Assembly (NCBI RefSeq): GCF_000807255.1
Contig: NZ_CP009268.1
Span: 3,192,384-3,256,383 of the forward strand
Origin: Clostridium pasteurianum DSM 525 = ATCC 6013
GTDB lineage: Bacteria; Bacillota; Clostridia; Clostridiales; Clostridiaceae
Direction of reading: 5' to 3'
Length of the DNA: 64,000 bases
Shown: positions 8,472-17,300 of the stretch, in pieces
Layout of the letters: each line of letters opens with the position of its first letter
How positions within the stretch are numbered: the stretch's first letter is position 1
Notes under the pieces: model-generated
What the model was told of the DNA's origin: nothing
What the model saw: the letters and a program-made list of their open reading frames with translations, nothing else
Database searches by the model: none
Position numbers and translations under genes: made by a program

Positions 8472-9272
8472 TTAGCTTACAGCATGGATATCCTTTTTAG
8501 TATAAATTAAATAAGTTGCAGCAACGGCTGCTATAACAATAATTGCACTAACAATTAAATAAGCTGCCTCATAGCTTGAATTTTTAATAATATAGGATAA
8601 ATCAAAATATCTAAAAGGTGAGATAAATCGAATACCATCATTTTTATCATTATCTATAAGTGCCCCTATAATGAAAAATCCAAAAACTGTTCCTAAAGAA
8701 ATTGGAAATACTGATTTTAATTTTGTAAAAAATACTGAAATAACCATACCAATAGCCAGGAAAATAAGTTGAATAAAAAATAGCGCAAGATTGATCATAA
8801 AAAATACCTTAATGCTGTAATGTGATGTTTTCACAATGGATGCAAGTATATAAGCTCCTGCATAATAGATCACATTGGTAGCTAAAAGCATAGTTATTGC
8901 AGCCATAAGCTTAGCAGTGACTATGGAAATACGTGAAACGGGTTTAACCAATAGAAAATCTGCAGTTCTTTCTCGCGCTTCCTTTGAAATAATAGAAACG
9001 CCAATATTCATAGCCTGAATAGCTCCACAGAGTGTTATAAATGAAAATATCATTGAATAAAAACCTAATATAGAAGTTATATTGTCAATAGAAATTCCCA
9101 TAGCCGCTCTCACGGCTGCAGGATAGCTGCCAATGAGTTTCTTAAAATCTGCAGCATCCTCCACAATTCCAGGATATAAAGCAAAATAAATAATAGCAAT
9201 AGCTAACATAGCACAAATCCATATAATTGTTGATTTTCTCATAGACTTAATCTCATGCAGATACATATTCAT
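8472..9272 (-). CDS. ABC-2 type exporter permease (first)
   Basis: Membrane protein of 266 residues with about six transmembrane segments and a conserved loop SKEARERTADFLLVKPVSR, homologous to the downstream permease. A strong AAGGAGG lies about 10 bases before ATG 9272, and the ATPase stop is only 5 bases upstream, so the two are translated from one message. With the ATPase it should form an exporter. Substrate is unknown. Antimicrobial peptides or drugs are the usual guess for TetR-linked systems of this kind. Confidence 0.88.
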   Translation of the reverse strand: MNMYLHEIKSMRKSTIIWICAMLAIAIIYFALYPGIVEDAADFKKLIGSYPAAVRAAMGISIDNITSILGFYSMIFSFITLCGAIQAMNIGVSIISKEARERTADFLLVKPVSRISIVTAKLMAAITMLLATNVIYYAGAYILASIVKTSHYSIKVFFMINLALFFIQLIFLAIGMVISVFFTKLKSVFPISLGTVFGFFIIGALIDNDKNDGIRFISPFRYFDLSYIIKNSSYEAAYLIVSAIIVIAAVAATYLIYTKKDIHAVS

Positions 9273-9277
9273 ATGCT

Positions 9278-10159
9278 TCAGTCCTCCTTCTCGTAGTAAT
9301 GCATGAAAATTTCCTCAAGATCAGGCTCTTCAATTGATATATTGCGAAGTTCTATTTCAGCAATTTTTTTCATTACTAAGTTTACATCACCCTTAAATAT
9401 AAAATTAACATTATTATTTTTAACTTCAAGGCTACTCACTCCACCAATTTTAAAATATTCTTTTGGAATATCAGATTTTGCTTCGATGCTAATTCTCTTA
9501 TAATTATTCTCCTTTAAAGTACTCATCTTCTCAACCTTGATAATTCTTCCGTCTTTTATAAAGGCCACACGGCTGCACATACGCTGCACTTCACTGAGAA
9601 TATGTGAGGAAAAGAATACTGTAGCTCCTTTTTCACTTTCAGCCTCTATAAGTTCAAAAAACTTTTGCTGCATTAGGGGATCAAGACCACCTGTTGGCTC
9701 ATCCAGTATTATAAGCTTTGGCTCATGTAGAAGTCCCTGAACTATTCCCACTTTTTTCTTATTACCAAAGGAAAGGTCCTCTATCTTCTTTTTAAGATCA
9801 AGATTCATAATTCCTGCCAGCTCATGGATTCGCTTTGTACAATCTTTTTTATAAAAACTGGCAGAATATTCAAGTAAATCTATTACCTTCATTCCATCGT
9901 AGTAAAATACTTCTGAGGGCAGATACCCTACCTCTCTTCTTATTTCTGGATGTTCTATACAGCCCTTTCCAAAAATAGTTGCACTTCCTGCTTCAGGATA
10001 AATCAACCCTAGAAGAGTTCGAATAGTAGTAGATTTTCCAGCTCCATTTGGTCCTATAAATCCAAAAATTTCTCCCTGTTCAACCTTCAGATTTACATCC
10101 ACAATACCTCTAGACTTGCCATAAGTCTTAGTCAGATTTTTAATTTCGATAACACTCAT
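9278..10159 (-). CDS. ABC exporter ATP-binding protein
   Basis: Cytoplasmic ATPase of 293 residues. Walker A is GPNGAGKST (about 36-44), the Q-loop region follows, and Walker B is LIILDEPTGGLDP. The signature motif is the variant LSFGNKKK instead of LSGGQ, seen in some CcmA/BcrA-type exporters. The C-terminal third (about 215-293) is an added regulatory domain typical of this group. It is the first intact gene after the broken tetR, with a GGGGGG ribosome site and about 35 bases between them. Expression is probably governed by the promoter at 14132-14160 in the ancestral arrangement. Confidence 0.92.
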   Translation of the reverse strand: MSVIEIKNLTKTYGKSRGIVDVNLKVEQGEIFGFIGPNGAGKSTTIRTLLGLIYPEAGSATIFGKGCIEHPEIRREVGYLPSEVFYYDGMKVIDLLEYSASFYKKDCTKRIHELAGIMNLDLKKKIEDLSFGNKKKVGIVQGLLHEPKLIILDEPTGGLDPLMQQKFFELIEAESEKGATVFFSSHILSEVQRMCSRVAFIKDGRIIKVEKMSTLKENNYKRISIEAKSDIPKEYFKIGGVSSLEVKNNNVNFIFKGDVNLVMKKIAEIELRNISIEEPDLEEIFMHYYEKED

Positions 10160-10194
10160 TACATTACCCCCCTACAGATTTATTTAAATAAATT

Positions 10195-10745
10195 TCATTT
10201 ATAAAAAGCATCTTTTAACATCTCTAGATATAACTCAAATTCCTTTACTATATCATCCATATTAATATGAGATTTATAATAAACTGGATCCCGTTTTAGA
10301 TATTCTAACTCACGATTACTGAAACCCTGAGCAACCCAGAATATAATTTGCGAAATACGTTTTGCATCCACTCCATCTTTAAATTTTGAAGTATCAATAT
10401 TACTAAACAACCTGATATAGCTGTCTTCTAAAATACTTTTCATTTGATTTTCAAGTTCCTGCTTTACTTCTTTGCTATCATCTGCTGATGAAGTCAACAT
10501 AAAATCATACAATACAGGATACTTTTGAATTAGTTCCATCTCTAAAGTCACAATTTGCTTCCATCTTTTTATGATATCAGTTTCATCATAATTAACTTTG
10601 TTATAAAATTCATTTAAAAATATATCCTTAGAATATTCATAGAGAAACAGAAATAACTTTTTTTTACTGCTAAAATAATGAAAAAGCAATCCTTTAGAAA
10701 TATTAGCCTTTTTAACAATCTCATTTGTGGAAGCATTTTTATATC
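10195..10745 (-). pseudogene. TetR family regulator, 3' part, gene split by transposon
   Basis: Encodes residues from the recognition part of the HTH onward (KNASTNEIVKKANISKGLLF, then HYFSSKKKLF) plus the full ligand-binding domain, about 181 residues. The first HTH helix is missing. It is found 3.2 kb away at 13997-14084. Removing the element 10746-13996 and one copy of TATATC restores an unbroken 210-residue TetR protein across Gln-Lys-Gly-Tyr-Lys-Asn-Ala. A shorter frame can start at ATG 10779 inside the transposon end, adding 12 foreign residues, but it lacks helix 1 and probably cannot bind the operator. The parent regulator would repress the exporter operon downstream. Confidence 0.92.
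10740..10745. repeat. target-site duplication, left copy
   Basis: TATATC directly left of the element. The same six bases follow its right end at 13997-14002. One copy is needed to restore the tetR frame. Confidence 0.88.
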
Positions 10746-10787
10746 TGTTATTAGGCATTTTACTTAAGCTAAAAAACATTCAAAAAA

Positions 10788-10864
10788 GTCAAATTATTAT
10801 AGACTTAATTTATAGGTCAGATTAAATAATCTGACTCAAAAAGAATAAGATTATTTAATCTGAC
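10788..10864. repeat. left-end transposase-binding repeats
   Basis: Three copies of a motif around GTCARATTATTTAATC: GTCAAATTATTA at 10788, the palindrome GTCAGATTAAATAATCTGAC at 10816-10835 (9-bp perfect arms), and AGATTATTTAATCTGAC at 10848-10864. They also surround the promoter region of the first cargo gene, so they may double as an autoregulatory operator. Confidence 0.7.
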
Positions 10865-10910
10865 GATAATTAGTAAGGAGAAAATTTTTTAATTATGAGA
10901 AGAAATAATA

Positions 10911-11483
10911 ATGATAAATATAGTAAAAATGCCTTACGGAATAAAAAAATACAATAAACTTTGTAAGTTTAATCAATTTCCAAGTAAATATGGATGCGAA
11001 GCATGTGGATTTGAAGGTAAGCTGTACAGACATGGATTTTATTATAGAAACTTAATTACCCTTAAAGGTGCATACAAGATAGTCATCCTGCGTTGTAAAT
11101 GTCAATCCTGTGGTAAAACCTATTCTCTTATACCCAGTTTTATTATTCCTTATAGGCAATATGCTTATGAAGTTATTCTAACTTCTATTATTATGATGCT
11201 AAAACTAGGTTATTCCTTTAGTAAAATATTAACTCTTATAAAATCTCTTAATATTAACTACTCATCTCTTAATACAACAGATCTATCATTTTGGAAAAAT
11301 AGGCTAGTAAGCTCATTATCGAGTATTCGTTTATTTTTTGCACAGTATAAATTCTATAATTCTAACATAAATAGCAAATTACCTATTGATATCATAAAAA
11401 AAATTATTATCTTTTGCCGTTTAAGGCACGATTTTAACTTGGATTATTTTTTACACATGCCTAAGTATTTCTTTTGTAAATGA
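10911..11483 (+). CDS. transposon-encoded zinc-finger protein (DUF6431-like)
   Basis: Protein of 190 residues, strongly basic. Two CxxC pairs (CEACGFEG about residue 30 and CQSCGKTYSL about 65) should bind one zinc. The sequence between them (RHGFYYRNLI...ILRCKC) matches the pattern of DUF6431 proteins that accompany IS/Tn ATPase-transposase pairs. The C-terminal half is helical and Tyr/Ser-rich. The role is unknown. DNA binding at the element ends is a reasonable guess. The start is uncertain: AAGGAG at 10875-10880 is better placed for ATG 10895, but that frame closes after 20 codons. An A/G-rich stretch (AGAAG) precedes ATG 10911. Confidence 0.65.
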   Translation: MINIVKMPYGIKKYNKLCKFNQFPSKYGCEACGFEGKLYRHGFYYRNLITLKGAYKIVILRCKCQSCGKTYSLIPSFIIPYRQYAYEVILTSIIMMLKLGYSFSKILTLIKSLNINYSSLNTTDLSFWKNRLVSSLSSIRLFFAQYKFYNSNINSKLPIDIIKKIIIFCRLRHDFNLDYFLHMPKYFFCK

Positions 11484-11681
11484 TAATTTAATAGGTACAA
11501 ATTAGATCTATCTTTTTTATCAAATTAAATACTTCACACTTTTTTAATGTCTTTTTATATCAATCTTGTCCTCATTTCTCTTGTTCTATCTAAAATTTTT
11601 GTATAATTCCACACAACCTTTAACGGTTTAAATATCGATTTTAAGTCATAATTATTAATAAAAATAGGAGGTTGATAATCA

Positions 11682-12944
11682 ATGATATTAAAAGAATTTA
11701 ATCAAAAGATAGCATTATTTCGTTATTCTCTGATTGCACCCATTATAACCAATACATTTACTCAGACTTCTGTAAAAGATTATTTAGCAGAAATTGCAGC
11801 AAAGTCTTATACACTGCCTAACGGCAAGAAAAAAGAGTATTCTCCTGCAACAATCAAAGGATGGCTAGTTCAATATAGGAAATATGGTATTGATGGCTTA
11901 TATCCAAAATCAAGAGCTGATAAAGGTACTTCCAGAAAAATTTCAAATGAAACCAAAGAATTTATTATAAACAGTAAATTAAATTCACCTAAAAAAACTG
12001 CCAAGTACATATATCATGAAGTTATAGCTAAAGGTTTTGAAAGTGAAACTAGTATTTCCCTGTCAACAGTAACTAGATTTATAAATAAGGCTAAGATAGG
12101 TTCTAAAAAGCTTGTACCTGATGATAGAAGAGCCTTTGAATTTGAGTTTTCCAATGAATGCTGGCAATCTGACGTATCTGTAGGTCCTTACCTTACTATA
12201 GAAGATAAAAAATTCAAGACTTATATTATAGCTTTTTTAGATGATTCCAGTAGAGTCATTGTAGGATGCAAAGCATTTTTTAAAGATGATCTTTTATCTC
12301 TTATGTCTGTATTTAAAGATGCGGTAGCATCAAAGGGAATTCCTAAAAAAGTTTTCGTTGATAATGGAAAGATATATAAAAGTGAGCAATTTCATTTGAT
12401 TTGTGCAGCTCTTGGTAGTATTTTAAGTTTTGCAAGACCATATTCCCCTCAATCTAAGGGCAAAATTGAAAGATGGTTCCAAACTATGCAAAAACAATGG
12501 ATGAATTCAATTAATTGGAATGATTTTAAATCTATAGACCTTTTAAATGAATCCCTGTCGGGTTATGTTAACAGTTATAACAACACTATACATTCCTCAA
12601 TAAACAAAAAACCAATTGATAAGTACATGTCTAATGTTGAAAATATAAGATTTATTGATTCTAAAACTGAACTAGACTATTTATTTTTATATAAAGTACT
12701 CCGTACTGTAAAAAATGACTCCACAGTATCTATAGGTACAAAAATATTTGAAGTACCACTAAAATATGTTGGTGACAAAATAAATATACGCTATGATCCA
12801 TCATCTATTGATAAAGCTTATATTTTTTCACAGGATGGTAAACTTGAAGATACTATTTTCCCTGTTAAAAAAATTGATAATTCAAAAATCAGAAGAACTA
12901 ACAATACTAATTCTGTTGATTTTTCTGCCTTTGAAGCTAACTAA
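11682..12944 (+). CDS. D,D35E transposase (rve integrase core, TniA-like)
   Basis: Transposase of 420 residues. The N-terminus (about 30-140) holds helix-turn-helix DNA-binding domains, including SPATIKGWLVQYRKYGIDGL. The catalytic RNase H fold has Asp164 (WQSDVS), Asp227 (FVDNGK) and Glu263 (SKGKIERWF), with exactly 35 residues between the last two. A beta-barrel-like C-terminal region follows. Ribosome site AGGAGG lies about 11 bases before ATG 11682. It is followed 15 bases later by the ATPase gene, as in TniA-TniB, IstA-IstB and Mu A-B pairs. All three catalytic residues are intact. Confidence 0.93.
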   Translation: MILKEFNQKIALFRYSLIAPIITNTFTQTSVKDYLAEIAAKSYTLPNGKKKEYSPATIKGWLVQYRKYGIDGLYPKSRADKGTSRKISNETKEFIINSKLNSPKKTAKYIYHEVIAKGFESETSISLSTVTRFINKAKIGSKKLVPDDRRAFEFEFSNECWQSDVSVGPYLTIEDKKFKTYIIAFLDDSSRVIVGCKAFFKDDLLSLMSVFKDAVASKGIPKKVFVDNGKIYKSEQFHLICAALGSILSFARPYSPQSKGKIERWFQTMQKQWMNSINWNDFKSIDLLNESLSGYVNSYNNTIHSSINKKPIDKYMSNVENIRFIDSKTELDYLFLYKVLRTVKNDSTVSIGTKIFEVPLKYVGDKINIRYDPSSIDKAYIFSQDGKLEDTIFPVKKIDNSKIRRTNNTNSVDFSAFEAN

Positions 12945-12959
12945 CCGGAGGTTGATATT

Positions 12960-13766
12960 ATGTATAAAGCTTTTTATGGCTTAACTTTTGATCCTTTTGA
13001 TAAAAATCTTGACTTAAAATACAGTTTTAAATCTGAGGATTTCTCTAAAGCAATGAATAGATTAGAATTTTTAAAATCTGTTTTAGGGATTGGCGTTATT
13101 ACTGGAGAGCCTGGAGTTAGTAAGTCTTTCTTGCTCCGCAATTTTGTAGATTCACTAAATCCAAATTTATATAAGTGCGTATACATTCCTATTTCCACTT
13201 TAACTGTTATGGACTTCTATAGAGCATTATGCGATGGTCTTGGAATAATTCATGCTCAGAAAAAAGTAACTATGTTTAAGCAAATACAAGAGTCTATATA
13301 CACTTATAGCCACAGTAAAAATGTAATTCCAGTTATTATAATTGATGAATGTCAATTTTTAAGCAATTCCATTCTTGATGATTTAAGAATAATATTTAAT
13401 TTTCATATGGACTCAAAGAATTATGCTATGTTAATTCTTTCAGGTCAACCTAATTTTTTACTTCAACTCAGCAGGCAGGTCCATGAAGCACTACGTCAAC
13501 GAATCATAATGAATTATTGCTTAAAAGGGCTAACGCATGATGAATGTAAGCCCTACATAACTTCTATGCTAAAAGCCGCAGGCTGTTCAGAACCAATTTT
13601 TACTGATGATGCTTTTGAACTCATTTATTCAAGCACTAATGGAGCTATAAGACCACTAAATTCTCTAACGAGAATGTGCCTTATCTCTGGTGCTAATGAA
13701 AGACTTACTTCTATTAATTCAGATACAGTTTATAAATCTCAGAGTGAAATTGATCTTACAATTTAA
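12960..13766 (+). CDS. transposition AAA ATPase (TniB/ExeA-like)
   Basis: AAA+ ATPase of 268 residues of the ExeA/TniB group (AAA_22), expected to select target DNA and activate the adjacent transposase. It starts with the family's opening MYKAFYGLTFDPFDK. Walker A is the variant GEPGVSKS (about 49-56; Ser in place of the usual Gly before Lys). Walker B is VIIIDECQ (about 125-132). Arg-rich segments near 180 could provide the arginine finger. Ribosome site CGGAGG overlaps the end of the transposase gene. The message ends in a strong hairpin. Confidence 0.9.
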   Translation: MYKAFYGLTFDPFDKNLDLKYSFKSEDFSKAMNRLEFLKSVLGIGVITGEPGVSKSFLLRNFVDSLNPNLYKCVYIPISTLTVMDFYRALCDGLGIIHAQKKVTMFKQIQESIYTYSHSKNVIPVIIIDECQFLSNSILDDLRIIFNFHMDSKNYAMLILSGQPNFLLQLSRQVHEALRQRIIMNYCLKGLTHDECKPYITSMLKAAGCSEPIFTDDAFELIYSSTNGAIRPLNSLTRMCLISGANERLTSINSDTVYKSQSEIDLTI

Positions 13767-13774
13767 AATTTTTT

Positions 13775-13797
13775 ACACTGCTTATTCTGAGCAGTGT
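13775..13797 (+). terminator. terminator of the transposon operon
   Basis: Perfect 8-bp stem ACACTGCT / AGCAGTGT with a 7-base loop, followed by TTTTTCT, 9 bases after the ATPase stop. Confidence 0.9.
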
Positions 13798-13864
13798 TTT
13801 TCTATGCCTATATTTATTGACCAATTTTAGAATTTTATACATTGTGGATATTGTGGAGAAAGGG

Positions 13865-13988
13865 TTATTTAATTTGATTTTTGAGACTTAATTTGCCATT
13901 AGTAAGATTATTTAAACTGATTTTTTACCACATTATTACTAATTTTAGGCTGAAATAATTTGACTTTTTAAGGATTAAATAATTTGAC
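13865..13988. repeat. right-end transposase-binding repeats
   Basis: Four copies related to GTCAAATTATTTAATC in inverse orientation relative to the outer left-end copy: near 13865-13877, 13905-13920, 13953-13964 and 13973-13988 (GATTAAATAATTTGAC). The last lies 8 bases inside the right tip. Confidence 0.7.
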
Positions 13989-13996
13989 ACGTAACA

Positions 13997-14002
13997 TATA
14001 TC
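13997..14002. repeat. target-site duplication, right copy
   Basis: TATATC directly after the transposon end TAACA, identical to 10740-10745. Confidence 0.88.
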
Positions 14003-14084
14003 CCTTTTGTGCAAATTCATCTAATGCTGCATTTATAATAGCTTCTCGTTTTTTTTGTCCAAGGCTCATAAACTTCGAAATCAA
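13997..14084 (-). pseudogene. TetR family regulator, 5' part, gene split by transposon
   Basis: Encodes the N-terminus and first HTH helix (KKREAIINAALDEFAQKGY). The likely start is TTG 14084, with GGAGGAG about 7 bases upstream. ATG 14069 is an alternative. The frame runs straight into the transposon at Tyr29 and continues in register with the 3' part at 10740 once the element is removed. Upstream lie an intact promoter and two operators, so a short truncated product could still be made. Confidence 0.92.
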
Positions 14085-14111
14085 ACTATCTCCTCCTCAT
14101 ACCAAAATCGA

Positions 14112-14126
14112 TGACCACATCGGTCA
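14112..14126. promoter_or_regulatory. operator 1 of the tetR promoter
   Basis: TGACCACATCGGTCA, 5-bp inverted arms around a 5-base centre, located between the -10 box and the tetR start. It matches operator 2 at 13 of 15 positions. Confidence 0.75.
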
Positions 14127-14131
14127 ATGAA

Positions 14132-14160
14132 ATTATAACGCCATTGACCACATAAGTCAA
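14132..14160 (-). promoter_or_regulatory. consensus promoter of tetR and the exporter operon
   Basis: On the minus strand TTGACT (14155-14160), a 17-base spacer and TATAAT (14132-14137): a near-perfect sigma-A promoter. It is flanked by two matching operators, fitting repression by the TetR protein whose gene it drives. Confidence 0.9.
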
Positions 14161-14161
14161 T
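14143..14161. promoter_or_regulatory. operator 2 of the tetR promoter
   Basis: ATTGACCACATAAGTCAAT, 6-bp inverted arms overlapping the -35 box. The core TGACCACATAAGTCA is nearly identical to operator 1, with 33 bases between their centres. Confidence 0.75.
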
Positions 14162-14274
14162 ATTAATATAATTAAAAAAATCAGCTTTTTATAAGATAAA
14201 TTAATAGATAAAAAGTTGCCTGTAATGTATACATACGAATTGTAAGACAGCTACTTTCATTACTATTTTAAATT

Positions 14275-14359
14275 TAACCTGACTACCTTGGCGTAAGTCT
14301 CCCCCTTATTCAAGTGGGAGTTCAACGCCAAGTAAGCCATGCATTCCCAGTTCTAAAAT
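14275..14359 (-). repeat. hairpin repeat family A, inverted and 5'-truncated copy
   Basis: Contains the second hairpin of the family on the minus strand: ACTTGGCGTTGAACTCCCAC paired with a GGGGGAGACTTACGCCAAGG arm, then TAGTCAGGTTAAA. The first hairpin is reduced to TTTTAGAACT. It lies against the stop codon of sbcC and may terminate it. Confidence 0.75.
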
Positions 14360-17300
14360 CTAACTTCTCTCTATCCTGACCTTACTTCCGCCCATTCCTG
14401 CCTGTGCAGCAGTTACTATAAGCTTTACCGGCACTCTATTCTTTATAGATTCCACATGACTTATTATACCTATAGACAATCTGTCATTATGAATCCTCTC
14501 TAAAGAATCCATAACTACTTCCAAAAGATTATCGTCAAGAGTTCCAAAACCTTCATCTAAAAAGAATAACTCTAAAGGTGCTGTACCTTTAAGCTGTATT
14601 TGGGCTGATAGTGCTAGAGCCAGGGCCAGAGAAGTTACAAAAGTCTCTCCTCCAGATAGTGTAGAAGCATCTCTCTCTGCTCCTCCATTTTTATAATCTC
14701 GTATAATAAATTTACCATTGTCATCAACTTCAAGTCCATAATTACCTGAAGTTATCTCCTTCAGCCATTTACAAGCTTCAATGGACACATATTTAAGCTG
14801 ATTTGCTGCAACAAATTCCACAAACTTCTTACCTTTAAACAATTTATCAAGATCATCTAAAAGGGCTAATTTGTGTTCCAGCTCCTCTCTATCCACTAAA
14901 AGCTTTTTCTTTTTTAAAAAACTTTCCTTTAGTGTAGTAACTTCCGTTTCTAATCTTATTTTATCTTCCTCTAAACTCTTTAGCGTCTTTTGAATATTAT
15001 TTTTTGAATTCTGGATTTCAAGCCACTGTTCTTCAGACAATATTCTGTTATTAATTTTCTTTTTAATATTCTCTATATTTCCTGTAAGTTTAGTAACAAT
15101 ATTTTTATATTCTTCTACTAGAAGCTTTAATTTGTCAATTTCCTCTCTAGACATAAAATTGTCTTTGACCTTATCTATACTTTCTATCCCCTCTTCACCA
15201 AGTGCACTTTGAAGCTTATCCCTATCTTTTACACTTCTTTCCTTAAGGCTTAATAGCTTGCTTTTGGCAGAAATCATATCATTATTACATTCATTATAAA
15301 GGAGTTCTATTGCATTTTTATTTTCTTCTGATTTTTCATATTCTTCATTTATTAATTTTATGGCTTTACATATTTCTAAATGGATTTCCTCCAAATCTTC
15401 AATATTACCTGCCTTACTTTTTATAGCCTTCTTTTTTTCCTCTATATTTTTATTTTTTTCAATGAGGATAGTTCTATTTTCCTTGAATTCTTCTCTAAGT
15501 TCACTTATATCTTTATTTAAATCTTCCTTTATTAAGAGCTCATTATCCAGCCTTTTTCTTAACTCCTTTATTTCCTTTTCTAAAAGAGTCTTTTCTTTTT
15601 CTTTCCTTGAAATTTTATCTCTCTCCGATTTAAAATCTTCAATAGACGTATCCTTTTTTAGAAGTTCCAGTTGTCTGTTATTTTTATTTAATTCATCCTC
15701 TAAAGACACTAAATTATTATCTATTTTTTTTAATTGCTGCCCATTTTCAATTTCCTTTGTACTTTCTCTGCTGTATTCAACCTCTAAAATACCCTTTTCT
15801 TCAATTAAAGATTTAATTTTTTTATCCAAACTTACTTTTTTTTCATTGAATTTACTTATATGCTGTTTTAAAATATCAAACTTAGTTTTAAGTTCATCTA
15901 CTGAAATACTTTTAAATCCATCTCCCAATTCTCTAATTTTTAAATTACATTCTTCTATGTTCTTATCCTCAGCTTTAATATTTGTCTGCAATTTTATTAT
16001 TTCCTGCATCAATAGTGTATATTTTTTATCTCTATTGTCTAAATCCAAATTCAGTTCATCTACATTATTAATTTCTAATATTTTTATATTTTCTATAGAA
16101 TGATGCTTTGACCCGCATACTGGGCAAGGCTTCCCCTCTAACAATGTGTTTCTCAAATTATGAGCTATATTTTCAGTTTCTGCTTTTTTTATGGAAGTCT
16201 TTATTTTTTTTATTTCCTCTTCCAAAAATACTCTTTCACTTTCTCTTTTATCCAGATCCTTTTTAAAAACTTCAATATTTTTAGTACCGTTATTTAACTT
16301 GGTATTATACTCTTTGTATTTATTCCATTTTTCTGTGGCAGTGTTTAATTGTGACTGAAGATTTAACAATGTATTTTCATCCCCAGGACAATTCTGTAGA
16401 AGATTATTTAAATCCTCATTACTATTATTCAGCAGATCTTTGTTGTCTTTAATTTTTTTAAGCAAATTTTTACCCTTAAGTTTAGCTTTTTCTAAACTTA
16501 ACAGTACAGATTTTTTAGAGGCTGATAAATCTTCTTTCTGTTTTGACAAATTTTGAAGTGTATTTAAAATCAATATACCTTCATCAATTTTTCGCTTATG
16601 TTCTTCATGTACTATTAAAGTTTCTACTTTATTTTCTCTTTCCATAATACTGCTGTTGATATTATCAATAATTACTCTATTTTTCTCTATTTTTATATTT
16701 GTGCTCTTACCCCTTTTTTCTACATCATTTATATTTTCTTCCAGAATAATCTTTTCCCTATTTAATACATCAAGTAACCTTTTTTCCTCTATGGCATCTA
16801 TAACTTTCTGCTGCCTTATAGTTAAATCTGGCAGATCTTTTTCTTTCCTTCTTTTAGCTTTTTCCAATTGAGCTTCTGCCTTTTTTTTATTTTCTTCTGT
16901 AACTTTCATCTTATTACCTAGCTGTATAAGATTATTATTTATATTGGCAATCTGCTTTAATGTATCCTCGTAACTATCTACATAGGGCTTTAACTTTAAA
17001 GCACTTTCAGCTAAAGATATCTTTTTTGAGTCCTTATTTATATCCTCTTCCCTCTCTTTAAGTTCAGCTTTTCTATGTAATTGTTCCTTTAACTCTTCCT
17101 GAAGATTCCATAATTCCTTTTCCTCATCATACTTCTTTTCACAAATCTTTAATTCTTCTTGAGCTCTATCATAATGCTCCTTTTTTTCAATCAGTGTATT
17201 TGTCTTGTCCTGAAGTATTTCATTATTTACATTTTCATATCCCTTTAATTCTCCATCTAAAAGATTCACCTTTTCTCTTTCTCTTTTAATCTTGCCATTT

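Larger units (their letters stand above)
10746..13996 (+). mobile_element. TniA/TniB-type transposon (3,251 bp) inserted in tetR
   Basis: Ends read TGTTA...TAACA, a 5-bp terminal inversion with the TG/CA tips expected for D,D35E transposases of the Mu/Tn552/Tn5053 group. It is flanked by TATATC direct repeats. Both ends carry several copies of an internal motif near GTCARATTATTTAATC: left at 10788, 10816-10835 (perfect palindrome) and 10848-10864, and right at 13865, 13905, 13953 and 13973-13988. These are probable transposase-binding sites. Cargo is three plus-strand genes: a zinc-finger DUF6431-like protein, a D,D35E transposase and an AAA ATPase. All frames look intact, so the insertion may be recent. 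No resistance or passenger gene is present. Confidence 0.9.

Noticed and set aside
10195-10779. A complete 194-residue TetR-like protein starting at 10779
   Set aside because: The first residues come from the transposon end and the HTH lacks its first helix. The true N-terminus is found at 13997-14084.
10788-13988. Transposon boundaries at the outermost GTCAAATTATT repeats
   Set aside because: The reconstructed tetR frame and TATATC duplication place the tips further out, at 10746 and 13996.
14275-14359. A riboswitch upstream of a gene
   Set aside because: It is downstream of sbcC in that strand's sense and matches the dispersed repeat family.
15360-17000. Long plus-strand open frames rich in Ser, Phe and Leu across sbcC
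   Set aside because: They are mirror frames of the AT-rich coiled-coil coding sequence of SbcC, without ribosome sites.
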